From NCBI GenBank assembly GCA_017452525.1, contig JAFTMG010000006.1:109790-173789 (forward strand): a stretch of 64,000 bases of DNA. The letters are read 5' to 3'. Shown in pieces: positions 7,937-16,563 of the stretch. The notes beneath the pieces are model-generated. The model did no database searches. It saw only the letters and a list, made by a program, of their open reading frames with translations, and was not told where the DNA came from. The translations under genes and the position numbers were made by a program. Positions within the stretch are counted from its first letter, which is position 1, and each line of letters opens with the position of its first letter. Source of the DNA: Clostridia bacterium (GTDB taxonomy: Bacteria > Bacillota > Clostridia > Oscillospirales > CAG-272).

Positions 7937-9025
7937 TCAGCTCATCGCGATCTCAAATCGCTTACGGCAGGTATGATGAGACACGGTAAAGTCGGAATCG
8001 GGAGTGATCTCGATCAGCGTGCCACCAATGGCATCATCCCGATAATAGGTCGCCGTTCCCGTTTTAGTACCGTATGCCAGCAGGACACCGTCGTAATGAA
8101 TGCATGCATCGTTTTTATGCTCGTGTCCCGCAAAGAAGCCGCGGGTTCCCACCGATCTTGCCATATTGTAGAAGGCTCCGTCGGCATCGATCCGCTTGGA
8201 ATTATGTTCACAAACGATTCCAAAATCGCCTTCCTGATCCGCCAAGAAGTCCTTTTTAAACTCATAATTGTATTTTTGGATGAAAGCTTCGTCATATTTT
8301 TTCAGCGGAATATGGAAGAATGCCAAGGACGGAATCTCCTCCTGACACTCCTTGCAGATCCGCTGAGCGGTATCACGGTACCACGCGATCTGATCGGGAT
8401 AAATTCCCTGCTCATGGCAGATCAGATCGTAATCCACGTTATCCTCCGTGATCCCCTCCTCGGGCGCCCAAGCGTCCCCCACCAGACGGCATCCGTTGGT
8501 GTCCAACAGATACAGCGTCATGGTGTCCTTTTCGCTCGTCGCGCACCGCAGTCGGATGGCATAATTGCCATGACCGGTGACGTTTCCTTCTCGGAAGAGA
8601 CAATGAGGTGCCTTGGCAAACTGCTCCATCTGCCAACGCACGCCTTTCCTGCTCTCATTGTCATGATTACCGAAGACGGGCGCCCAAGGCGCGCCGATCT
8701 CCTCCATGCGGTCACAGAGCTTTTTGGTCATCGCGCCGTTATCGTCAAACTCACCGTATACGTTGTCTCCCGTCAGAACGATCAGATCGGGACGCAGTCG
8801 CTCGGCGAGCTCATAAACGTACTGAAAGCAACGGATGTCCATATCCGGAACACCCTCTTTGAAATACGCCCCCTTGATCTGACGGTCGCGGGTGGGATTG
8901 CGGGTGCAATCCAGATCGATGATTTGCATATCCGTCAGCTGCAGAATACGAAACGGACGGTCTGCGGTGTAGACGATCAACGTCTCGGGTGCGTCATCGG
9001 TCGCTCGAATGATTTCTTTGATCAT
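7937..9025 (-). CDS. Metallophosphoesterase
   Basis: 362 residues of the calcineurin-like phosphoesterase superfamily. Visible metal-binding motifs in order are LQLTDMQI (a D-x-Q variant of DxH near residue 32), TGDNVYGE, FGNHDNES, a histidine in FFHIPL, and FAGHEHKND near the C-terminus. These are the five blocks of a dinuclear metal phosphoesterase resembling the PhoD/Icc type. No signal peptide is seen, so it is probably cytoplasmic. AGAGGTG precedes the ATG. It sits 12 bases after the HAD phosphatase gene and is likely co-transcribed with it. The substrate is unknown. Confidence 0.85.
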   Translation of the reverse strand: MIKEIIRATDDAPETLIVYTADRPFRILQLTDMQIIDLDCTRNPTRDRQIKGAYFKEGVPDMDIRCFQYVYELAERLRPDLIVLTGDNVYGEFDDNGAMTKKLCDRMEEIGAPWAPVFGNHDNESRKGVRWQMEQFAKAPHCLFREGNVTGHGNYAIRLRCATSEKDTMTLYLLDTNGCRLVGDAWAPEEGITEDNVDYDLICHEQGIYPDQIAWYRDTAQRICKECQEEIPSLAFFHIPLKKYDEAFIQKYNYEFKKDFLADQEGDFGIVCEHNSKRIDADGAFYNMARSVGTRGFFAGHEHKNDACIHYDGVLLAYGTKTGTATYYRDDAIGGTLIEITPDSDFTVSHHTCRKRFEIAMS

Positions 9026-9037
9026 GATTTCACCTCT

Positions 9038-9697
9038 TTACTCTCCGCAGACTTCTTCCCAAAGCGCCTGCGCGGTATCAAGCAACGTCTCGGCCCCCTC
9101 TGCCTTCAGGTAATCACGGGAGCGGAAGCCCCACGTCACGGAAAGGCACGGCATCTCACAGTTGCGTGCCGTCACGATATCCACCTCAGAGTCGCCTACG
9201 TAGGCTGCCTGGTCACGGGTAAGTCCCAATTCCCGCAGTGCCAGATCCACTGTATCGGGTGCGGGCTTTTTGCGAATGCCTGCCGCCTCGTTCTCACCGA
9301 TGGCGACGGGGACGGTATCCGCAAACCAGGCTTTTGCCAGCTTTTTCACCGCGTAATCCGCTTTGTTAGAGACGATCGCCGTCTTCACGCCCGACTCACG
9401 CAGTTTCTCAAGCAGCTCGGGGATCCCGGGATAAGGCGCGGTCTTATCTTCGCAGTGTGCGCCGTAATATTGCTTGAAATCGGCAAGCACACGGTCAAAC
9501 AAGAGGTCCTCCCTGCCGCCGGGCACCACACGCTCGATCAGCTTCGCCATGCCGTTTCCAACAGCGGCACAGACCTCGTCACGCGTCTTGGTCGGATACC
9601 CGTGCATCCGCAAGGCGGCATTGACACTGTCTGCCAGATCGTCCAACGTGTCCAGCAACGTGCCGTCCAGATCAAAAATAAGAGCTTGATATTTCAT
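9038..9697 (-). CDS. HAD hydrolase, phosphoglycolate-phosphatase-like
   Basis: 219 residues starting at MKYQALIFDLDGTLLDTL, with AAAGGA upstream. Motif I is DLDGTLLDT, motif II is the serine in AIVSNK, motif III the lysine in the KKPAPD segment, motif IV GDSEVD. Residues about 15-80 form the C1 helical cap of the Gph/PGP subclass. It dephosphorylates a small phosphorylated metabolite; phosphoglycolate is the usual annotation but is not proved. It begins 4 bases after the GNAT stop, which indicates a shared operon. Confidence 0.85.
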   Translation of the reverse strand: MKYQALIFDLDGTLLDTLDDLADSVNAALRMHGYPTKTRDEVCAAVGNGMAKLIERVVPGGREDLLFDRVLADFKQYYGAHCEDKTAPYPGIPELLEKLRESGVKTAIVSNKADYAVKKLAKAWFADTVPVAIGENEAAGIRKKPAPDTVDLALRELGLTRDQAAYVGDSEVDIVTARNCEMPCLSVTWGFRSRDYLKAEGAETLLDTAQALWEEVCGE

Positions 9698-9701
9698 GAT
9701 T

Positions 9702-10193
9702 TCATTCCTTTGCCATTTGATCAAGAGTCTCCCCGGTCAGGCGGTAAACGGTCCAATCCGACATAGGGACAGCCCCCAGCGAGCGGTAAAAATCAATGCT
9801 CGGCTGATTCCAATCCAAGCAGCTCCACTCCAGTCGCCCGCAGCCTCGCTCCAGTGCGATCTGCGCCAGGCGGCGAAGAAGTGCTTTACCGTATCCTCTG
9901 CCGCGATATTCCTGCAGAACGAAGAGGTCCTCCAGATAGATCCCCGCTCTGCCGAGGAAGGTAGAAAAATTATGGAAATACAGAGCAAATCCCACAGGGG
10001 TCGTTCCCTGCTGCGCGATCAGCACCTCTGCCTTCTGCTCGTCAAACAACCATTCCTCCAGCAGTGCCTCGGTGGCGACTACTTCCTTCTCCAGATGCTC
10101 GTATTCCGCCAATTGGCGAATAAATTGCAGGATCTGCGGCACGTCCTCGCGCACCGCTTCACGAATCGAAAATGTTTCTGCAGACACTATCAT
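9702..10193 (-). CDS. GNAT family N-acetyltransferase
   Basis: 163 residues. The acetyl-CoA loop is EYRGRGYGKALL (about residues 99-110), preceded by IYLEDLFV and followed by LEWSCLDWNQPSIDFYRSLGA, a pattern typical of diamine or thialysine acetyltransferases of the SSAT type. The ATG at 10193 overlaps the prfC stop codon by one base (TGATG), with GGAGG inside the end of prfC, so the two genes are probably translationally coupled. The substrate is not determined. Confidence 0.85.
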   Translation of the reverse strand: MIVSAETFSIREAVREDVPQILQFIRQLAEYEHLEKEVVATEALLEEWLFDEQKAEVLIAQQGTTPVGFALYFHNFSTFLGRAGIYLEDLFVLQEYRGRGYGKALLRRLAQIALERGCGRLEWSCLDWNQPSIDFYRSLGAVPMSDWTVYRLTGETLDQMAKE

Positions 10194-11791
10194 CAATCCT
10201 CCATGCGCTGACCGTATTCGAGTAGCTCGAGCCCCTCGTTATGCTCCAGAATATAACGGATGCTCCACTCGCTGGTGAACAGCAGGTAGTTGTTTCCGCG
10301 GAAATCCTGCACCCATTTGGTTTCATAGAGATAGAGCGACTTGGGATCGACCTCCTTGGGGAGCAGGCGAATCACGCTGTAAGGCTGAGGATATTTGCGG
10401 TATTCCACGTTATACTCGCTCCGCATACGTGATTCCAGCACGTCAAACTGCAACTCACCAACCACGCCCACGTACACTCTCTCCATACCGGATTCGGGTT
10501 CGATAAAGATGCGGATCGCACCTTCTTGCGCGATCTGGTTCATACCCTTGGCAAACTGCTTGCGCTTCATGCTGTCAAGCTGCTCGACCAGAGCAAAGCG
10601 CTCGGGCGGGAAATTCGGGATCCCCTCATAAATGATCTTGGAGCCCTTGGCACAAACGGTATCGCCGATAGAGAAAATACCCGGGTCGAAAACACCGATG
10701 ATATCGCCCGCATATGCCTCCTCAATGATGGAGCGCTCTTGCGCCATCATCTGCTGCGGCTGAGACAGTTTGATCTCCTTCTCGCCCTGCACGTGCCAAT
10801 ACTCCCCATTGCGTTCGAATTTACCCGAAACGATTCGCATAAAAGCGATGCGGTCACGGTGCGCCTTATTCATGTTCGCCTGGATCTTGAACACGAAGGC
10901 GGAGAAATTGGGATCAAAGGGATCGACCACGGCATTTTCCGCGCGGCGGGAAAGCGGCGCGGTGGTCATTTGCAGAAAATGCTCCAAAAAGGTCTCCACG
11001 CCGAAGTTGTTGAGCGCGGAACCAAAAAATACCGGGCTGAGCTTGCCGTGGCGAACCTTTTCCAGATCAAAATCCGCGCTGGCGGCATCCAAGAGATCGA
11101 TCTGATCGGTCAGATCTGCACGGAGGTAGGGACCGATCAGCGCATCCATCTGCGCGGTATCGGTAATGTCGCAGTCGATGGCGGACAGTCTGTCACGACC
11201 GCGGTGCGAGTCACCGAAGGCGAGGATCTTTTGCTCGCCGCGATCGTATACGCCCTTAAAGTCCACGCCACAGCCGATCGGCCAGTTCATGGCGTAGGTA
11301 TCGATACCGAACTCCTTTTCCAGCTCGTCCAAAAGATCGAAGGGGTCTCTTGCCTCGCGGTCCAGCTTGTTGATAAAGGTAAAGATCGGAATATCGCGCA
11401 TAGCACACACCTTGAACAGCTTGCGAGTCTGGGGCTCGATACCCTTTGCCGCGTCGATCACCATCACGGCGCTGTCTGCAGCCATCAGGGTACGGTAGGT
11501 ATCCTCAGAGAAATCCTGGTGACCGGGGGTGTCCAGAATGTTGATGCAGTACCCCTCGTATTCAAACTGCATGACAGACGAGGTAATGGAGATACCTCTC
11601 TTCTTCTCCATCTCCATCCAGTCCGAAACGGCATGGCGATCCGACGCCTTTCCCTTGACGGATCCCGCAGACTGGATCGCGCCTCCGTAAAGCAAAAACT
11701 TCTCTGTCAGCGTGGTCTTACCTGCGTCAGGGTGAGAGATGATGGCAAACGTTCTTCTTCTGTTAATTTCCTGCTGTAAATTCATCGGCAT
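10193..11791 (-). CDS. prfC: Peptide chain release factor 3
   Basis: 532 residues, the usual RF3 length. It is a translational GTPase that recycles RF1/RF2 from the ribosome. G1 is SHPDAGKTT, the switch region includes EKKRGISITSS, G3 is DTPGHQDF, G4 NKLD. The C-terminal part with QFDVLE and the YNVEY segment is specific for RF3 rather than EF-G. I chose the ATG at 11791 (MPMNLQQEI) because AAAGGA lies 5 bases upstream. Its promoter is at 11838-11866. It heads a minus-strand operon with the GNAT, HAD and phosphoesterase genes. Confidence 0.95.
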   Translation of the reverse strand: MPMNLQQEINRRRTFAIISHPDAGKTTLTEKFLLYGGAIQSAGSVKGKASDRHAVSDWMEMEKKRGISITSSVMQFEYEGYCINILDTPGHQDFSEDTYRTLMAADSAVMVIDAAKGIEPQTRKLFKVCAMRDIPIFTFINKLDREARDPFDLLDELEKEFGIDTYAMNWPIGCGVDFKGVYDRGEQKILAFGDSHRGRDRLSAIDCDITDTAQMDALIGPYLRADLTDQIDLLDAASADFDLEKVRHGKLSPVFFGSALNNFGVETFLEHFLQMTTAPLSRRAENAVVDPFDPNFSAFVFKIQANMNKAHRDRIAFMRIVSGKFERNGEYWHVQGEKEIKLSQPQQMMAQERSIIEEAYAGDIIGVFDPGIFSIGDTVCAKGSKIIYEGIPNFPPERFALVEQLDSMKRKQFAKGMNQIAQEGAIRIFIEPESGMERVYVGVVGELQFDVLESRMRSEYNVEYRKYPQPYSVIRLLPKEVDPKSLYLYETKWVQDFRGNNYLLFTSEWSIRYILEHNEGLELLEYGQRMED

Positions 11792-11837
11792 AATCATCCT
11801 TTATACAATTTCATAAGTGCAAATTTCAATCCTTTTT

Positions 11838-11866
11838 ATTGTACCACAAAATCTTCTCTGATGCAA
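11838..11866 (-). promoter_or_regulatory. prfC promoter
   Basis: TTGCAT (11861-11866) and TACAAT (11838-11843) on the minus strand, 17-base spacer, about 40 bases before the prfC start. It is divergent from the LUD promoter. Confidence 0.75.
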
Positions 11867-11893
11867 GTTTTTTTCAAAAAAACAACAGGGGGA

Positions 11894-11922
11894 TTTACAA
11901 ATCTCTTCAAATATGATAAAAT
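11894..11922 (+). promoter_or_regulatory. Promoter of the LUD gene
   Basis: TTTACA (11894-11899) and TAAAAT (11917-11922) with a 17-base spacer, about 30 bases before the ATG at 11955. Confidence 0.7.
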
Positions 11923-11954
11923 ACAAAAAAAACACCTCACAAGGAGGATACGTG

Positions 11955-12593
11955 ATGACACAACCGCAAAAGGACCGTTATACCAAGTTAGGAGAGAGCG
12001 TGGTCAAGACGTTGAAGGCACGCCATTTCGAAGCCTGCTACTGCCCTGATGTCGAAAGCGCGCGCCGTCAGCTGCTGGAGTGGATCCCCGCGGAGCATAC
12101 CGTGGCATGGGGCGGCTCTCAGACGCTGGAGGAATTGGGCGCGCAAGACCTGCTCCGTGCGCGCGGTCAGGCGCTGATCGACCGCGACACCGCCAAGACT
12201 CCCGAGGAACGGAACGCACGGATGCATGCCGCGCTGAGCGCCGATACCTTTATGATGAGCAGTAACGCCATCACCGAAAACGGACAGCTGGTCAACATGG
12301 ACGGCAACGGAAACCGCGTTGCCGCGCTGATATACGGCCCGAAGAGCGTGATCGTTGTGGCGGGTCTGAACAAGATTGCCAAGGACCTCCCTGCCGCCAT
12401 CGCCCGTGTCCGCGGTACGGCGGCGCCGACCAACGCCCAGCGCTTCCCCGTCAATACTCCCTGCAAGACCACCGGCACCTGTGCCGACTGTATTTCTCCC
12501 GACTGCATCTGCGCCAATCTGGTCATCACCCGCGTCTCCCGTCCCGCGGGCAAGATCAAGGTCATTCTGGTCGGAGAAGATCTCGGCATGTGA
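11955..12593 (+). CDS. LUD domain protein (lactate-utilisation/DUF162 type)
   Basis: 212 residues from an ATG with AAGGAGG 7 bases upstream. It contains the features of the LUD fold: TVAWGGSQTLEELG, ISSNAITENGQLVN-like segment (SSNAITENG), YGPKSVIVVAGLNKI and, near the C-terminus, a cysteine cluster CKTTGTCADCISPDCIC that may bind an iron-sulfur cluster or zinc. Proteins of this group are related to LutC and are common in Clostridia, but this stand-alone type has no settled substrate. It is a single-gene unit ending in a strong terminator. Confidence 0.85.
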   Translation: MTQPQKDRYTKLGESVVKTLKARHFEACYCPDVESARRQLLEWIPAEHTVAWGGSQTLEELGAQDLLRARGQALIDRDTAKTPEERNARMHAALSADTFMMSSNAITENGQLVNMDGNGNRVAALIYGPKSVIVVAGLNKIAKDLPAAIARVRGTAAPTNAQRFPVNTPCKTTGTCADCISPDCICANLVITRVSRPAGKIKVILVGEDLGM

Positions 12594-12600
12594 TCTGCTC

Positions 12601-12647
12601 TCAAAACAGAACCCATCGGCAAATTTTGCCGATGGGTTCTGTTTTGA
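12601..12647. terminator. Bidirectional terminator with perfect 23-bp arms
   Basis: A stem of 23 perfect base pairs around a single central base, A-run on one side and T-run on the other, lies between the convergent LUD and acyl-CoA synthetase genes. Each end is within 7 bases of a stop codon, so it serves both. Confidence 0.9.
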
Positions 12648-14384
12648 TTATTCCTCATCAATATTTTTATTGATGGCAAAACGCATGATCTTGCGGGAGG
12701 TATTCTTCACAAATTCCTCCTTGCGGATCTTGACCAGACCGACAGCCTTATAGGAAACCATACGGCTGTTTGCCTTCCTGACCTCATCCTGGAAGTAGGT
12801 CTTGACCTGCTCCTCATCCTCCTGCTTGATACCAACCAGATCCAAGGCGTCGTAGTCGGGATAGATCTCAGCTACGATGACCTCCTTCTTTGGATTGACC
12901 TTGCTCTCACCGGCATATACCACGACCTCACCCACACCGCGGATGCGGGAAATCTCGGTCTCGATCTCCTCGGGGTATACGTTCTTGCCGTTGGAGAAGA
13001 TGATCAGATTCTTCAAGCGTCCGGTGATATAGATCCAGCCTTCCTCATCCAGCTTGCCGTAGTCACCCGTCTTGAAATAGCCCTCTTCGTCAAATGCCGC
13101 CGCCGTTGCCTCGGGATTCTTATAATAACCGAGCATCACGTTGGGACCCTTGACACAGATCTCGCCTTCGCCGTTCTCATCCGGATCGGCGATCTTGACC
13201 TGCTCACCGATGATCGGCACGCCGACACTGCCCTTCTTCTGATAACGGTTGCGGTTGCAAGAGATCAGGGGGGCGCACTCGGTGATGCCGTATCCGTTCA
13301 GAATGGTGATACCAAGCGCGTCAAAGGTATCAATAATGTCCTGGTTCAGTGCCGCGCCGCCGCAAATGATCATCTGCAGCTCGCCGCCAAGCACGGACAG
13401 AACGCTGGAGAACAGCTTACGACGCGCATCGATACCGATCTTGCGAGCGGCATTGGAGACCTTCATCATCTTGCGAAGAAGACCTGCCTTGCCCGTTTTC
13501 TCGGCGGTGGACCAAATGCGTTTATAGATCGTTTCCACAAAGAGAGGCACCAGCACCAGATGGGTGGGCTTCACCTCTTTGATCTCCTGCATCATATAGC
13601 GCAGACCGCTGGTGATATAGACCATGGAGCCCTGCGCGAAATGTCCCACGAAATTGACGGTAGAACCGAAGGTGTGGTGGGGCGGCAGGAGACACATGGT
13701 ACGCTCGGTAATGGCAAAGTTATACATACCCTGGGTCATATCCGAACAGATATTGGTCTGGGACAGCATAACGCCCTTGCCTTTGCCGGTGGTACCGGAG
13801 GTAAATACAATGGATGCCAGACGGTCAGGGTCGATCTCATAGGTATAATAGGAATGATCCCCCTCCTCGAAGCGCTTCGCGCCGTCTGCAATGACGTCAG
13901 TGATGCCGATCACACCCTCCACCTCGCTCTTGCCCATGCAGACGAGCGTCTTGAGCGTGGGGATCTGTTCCTTCAGCGCCATGATCTTCTCCTCCACCAC
14001 GGGACTGTATACGATCATGGAACACTCGGCGGTGTTGAAAATGCCCAGCAGATCTTCCAAGGGCAGATCCTTATCTACGGGAACGGTGACCGCGCCAACG
14101 GACATCAGCGCAAAGTAGGACGCGACCCAATAATAGGAGCTTTCGCCAACAATGGCGACCTGATGCTCACGCGCGTCCAGCGCGATCAATCCGGTACCCA
14201 GATTACGGATATCCTCACGTGCCTGCGCATAGGTCACCGTGGTCATCTGCTCGTCATGGGGATTGGTCCGGTAGCCGAAGGCGATCTTATCCGGATACTT
14301 GTCGGCAACGTTTTCGGTCATCACGCGAAAATCGCGGAACACCGTTGTCTCATAAAGGGGGTAATTTTTCTTGTAATTTCTCAT
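12648..14384 (-). CDS. AMP-dependent acyl-CoA synthetase/ligase
   Basis: 578 residues of the ANL superfamily. The phosphate-binding loop is FTSGTTGKGKGVMLSQ (near 190), the A5 motif NGYGITECAP, the A7/A8 region YFKTGDYGKLDEEGWIYITGRLKN followed by FSNGKNVYPEEIE. It resembles long-chain fatty acid CoA ligases: it adenylates a carboxylic acid and transfers it to CoA. The start at 14384 is preceded by AGGAG at 8 bases. It begins 16 bases after the GH127 gene and probably shares its promoter, an odd pairing of a lipid-activating enzyme with a glycosidase. The acid substrate is not known. Confidence 0.9.
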   Translation of the reverse strand: MRNYKKNYPLYETTVFRDFRVMTENVADKYPDKIAFGYRTNPHDEQMTTVTYAQAREDIRNLGTGLIALDAREHQVAIVGESSYYWVASYFALMSVGAVTVPVDKDLPLEDLLGIFNTAECSMIVYSPVVEEKIMALKEQIPTLKTLVCMGKSEVEGVIGITDVIADGAKRFEEGDHSYYTYEIDPDRLASIVFTSGTTGKGKGVMLSQTNICSDMTQGMYNFAITERTMCLLPPHHTFGSTVNFVGHFAQGSMVYITSGLRYMMQEIKEVKPTHLVLVPLFVETIYKRIWSTAEKTGKAGLLRKMMKVSNAARKIGIDARRKLFSSVLSVLGGELQMIICGGAALNQDIIDTFDALGITILNGYGITECAPLISCNRNRYQKKGSVGVPIIGEQVKIADPDENGEGEICVKGPNVMLGYYKNPEATAAAFDEEGYFKTGDYGKLDEEGWIYITGRLKNLIIFSNGKNVYPEEIETEISRIRGVGEVVVYAGESKVNPKKEVIVAEIYPDYDALDLVGIKQEDEEQVKTYFQDEVRKANSRMVSYKAVGLVKIRKEEFVKNTSRKIMRFAINKNIDEE

Positions 14385-14400
14385 CTTCTGATCTCCTGTT

Positions 14401-16416
14401 TTATTCATTGCCCTCTTGCGGCGTGGGAAGCCATACCGCACAACGGGAGGTCTCATCCCACGTCTTACCGACAGAGGAATAATCGGTCAATACAAGCGAG
14501 GTACCGTTCTTCTGCGGAACCCGGACGGCGACAAGACATGGATAGGGAATTTCCGAAGCCGCCAGCAAAGAAGCGTTTACCGTACCGTCTGCAAGCTCTG
14601 CCGGGCAGACCGGCTCATCCACACTTCGGCCAAGACGGTTGTCTCCGCCAAGCATCAGCGGACCGCGGCGAAGCGCAACGTGGTAGCGGGACTTGGGGTC
14701 CTCAATATATTCGGTGGGAATGATGCAATTATTTGCCCAATCCACCTGAACGTGCAACTCATCCTTTCCGTATCCTACACCGATGGGATGAATGCACTTG
14801 GTACGCATATCCAACGTCAGCGTCATACCGCATTCGCCTTCTCCCGCAGGGATCTCCACAGGGAGATATGCACCTGCCGCGGCACATGCCTTGGCGGTAG
14901 CACCGCCGCTGACCTCAAGCACGTTCTGCTCACTCCATGCAGGGACGCGCAGATAAAGCGTAAACGCCTCGGTGTTCTCCTTTTCAAGAGCAAGGCGGAT
15001 CGTGCCGTCCTTGGGATATTCAGTATCGATCCGCAAGGTCAAGGGGGTGCCGTCGGGTGCCAGCGTCTGTACCCTGCCCACCTCATAGAGGTTCAGATAA
15101 AGTCCCTGCTCTCCTCTCTGAAGCGCCACGCGGGAGAGAAGACCGATACCGGCAGCCGCAATGCAGGCACAGCAGCCGTAGTAGGTATTGTCCGCCATCA
15201 CCTGCAGACCGCCGACCTTTCTGCCGCGGGTATCGGGTGTCAGAGGGCTATAGCTGTCAAAGGGCAACGCCTCGGGGCGAAGCTCGGGGTATTTCTGGAA
15301 CGGCAGACCGTCCGGGATCTTATGCTCGGTATTGAGCGCTCCCAGATATCCGTTATAGAAGGACTGCTCGATCTGATCGGCAAAAGCAGGGTCGCCGGTC
15401 AGATACAACAGTTGCATACAGAATTTCATCCACGTCACCGTCACACATGTCTCCTGCATGATATCGGTATGATCCGTGGAGGTCTGGCGGAAGGTGGAAT
15501 GGTCGAACAACTCGTGAGTGCATCCGCAGGAGCCGATCACCGTGACATCCGATTCCATCACGCGGTGCGCAAATCGTACGACGGTATCCAGATACTTTTG
15601 TTCCCCGGTCACTCGGGCGTATTCCAAAAGTCCCTCAAAGCAGGACATCATCTCATATGCCTTGGTGACAGGATATTGGTACGGATACAAACGGTCCTCG
15701 TACGCCAACTCAAACAGATTTTCACCATCGATGGCACCGGTCGAGACGAGGTATGCGGAGAAATCGAGATATTTCTTCTCCCCCGTCAGATGGTACAGGC
15801 GCACCATCGGCTCTAAGATAGAAACGGAATTGAGACCGCGCCAGTTGCGGGTGGCAAGTGTGACCGGCTTCTTCCCTTCCTCAGAAGGACCGATATGCGC
15901 AAGGATCACATCCGCCTGACCGCGAAGTGAGGCAACGATGCGCGCCTTCAGATCTTCGTCATGGCATATCTCCCAGAAATACTCCATACCGAGCATGACG
16001 TATTTGCGGGACCAAAGATCCCAGCCATCGTATTCGGTTTCGGGCGAATAGGAAGAGATCCGACCGCTCGGATCGGCGGCTGTCAGCATATCCTCCACCG
16101 TCGTACGCAAAACAGCCTCCAGCTCGGCATCGCGCGTGGTGGCACAAACAAAGCACGCACCGCGCATCATCTTGCCCCAATATTCTCCGCGCCAACCGCG
16201 GTTTTTGGAGTCCGCCTCTGTACGGAACTGGTTGACAAACCGTGTCCAATGCTCGGAGGACATCAACTGATATTGCTTGGTAAATGCCAATGTATCGGCA
16301 AAAACACCGCCAAACTGATATTCCGCATAGCTGTCGGCACGCAAGCGGTCCGTCTGCTGACGGCAGGCTGCCAGCGAGTCCGCCAAGCGGAACGAGTGGG
16401 TACGGGAACAACTCAT
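14401..16416 (-). CDS. GH127-like glycoside hydrolase (beta-L-arabinofuranosidase family)
   Basis: 671 residues of the DUF1680/GH127 type. The central (alpha/alpha)6 barrel carries CGCTHELFDH, QETCVTVTWMKFCMQLLYLTGD (Glu and Cys of the zinc-thiolate centre) and a CC pair in YYGCCACIAAAG. In the family these cysteines and glutamate hold Zn2+ and one cysteine is the nucleophile. No signal peptide is visible, so it likely acts on imported arabinofuranosyl oligosaccharides. The start at 16416 has AAAGGA upstream; a longer frame to 16512 would run through the promoter. Preceded by a full-consensus promoter. Confidence 0.85.
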   Translation of the reverse strand: MSCSRTHSFRLADSLAACRQQTDRLRADSYAEYQFGGVFADTLAFTKQYQLMSSEHWTRFVNQFRTEADSKNRGWRGEYWGKMMRGACFVCATTRDAELEAVLRTTVEDMLTAADPSGRISSYSPETEYDGWDLWSRKYVMLGMEYFWEICHDEDLKARIVASLRGQADVILAHIGPSEEGKKPVTLATRNWRGLNSVSILEPMVRLYHLTGEKKYLDFSAYLVSTGAIDGENLFELAYEDRLYPYQYPVTKAYEMMSCFEGLLEYARVTGEQKYLDTVVRFAHRVMESDVTVIGSCGCTHELFDHSTFRQTSTDHTDIMQETCVTVTWMKFCMQLLYLTGDPAFADQIEQSFYNGYLGALNTEHKIPDGLPFQKYPELRPEALPFDSYSPLTPDTRGRKVGGLQVMADNTYYGCCACIAAAGIGLLSRVALQRGEQGLYLNLYEVGRVQTLAPDGTPLTLRIDTEYPKDGTIRLALEKENTEAFTLYLRVPAWSEQNVLEVSGGATAKACAAAGAYLPVEIPAGEGECGMTLTLDMRTKCIHPIGVGYGKDELHVQVDWANNCIIPTEYIEDPKSRYHVALRRGPLMLGGDNRLGRSVDEPVCPAELADGTVNASLLAASEIPYPCLVAVRVPQKNGTSLVLTDYSSVGKTWDETSRCAVWLPTPQEGNE

Positions 16417-16474
16417 ATCAACACATCCTTTCGGAAAAGATCTGATAGACTTCAAGTCAAAGTAATACATATTA

Positions 16475-16503
16475 AGTATACCATTTTCTTCCCACCGTGT
16501 CAA
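16475..16503 (-). promoter_or_regulatory. Promoter of the GH127 gene
   Basis: TTGACA (16498-16503) and TATACT (16475-16480) on the minus strand, 17-base spacer, about 60 bases before the start codon. Confidence 0.8.
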
Positions 16504-16523
16504 GGAATTCATTTCAAAAACGA

Positions 16524-16558
16524 AGAAAAAGTCGCGCGACTCATCAGTCGTACGACTT
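16524..16558 (-). terminator. Terminator after the repeat-rich lipoprotein
   Basis: AGTCGTACGAC and GTCGCGCGACT form an 11-bp stem with one mismatch and a 6-base loop, followed by TTTTTC on the minus strand, a few bases after the stop at 16564. Confidence 0.75.
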
Positions 16559-16563
16559 TTCTT

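Noticed and set aside
7805..9766. 653-codon plus-strand frame opposite the phosphoesterase and HAD genes
   Set aside because: It spans three confident minus-strand genes with good ribosome binding sites.
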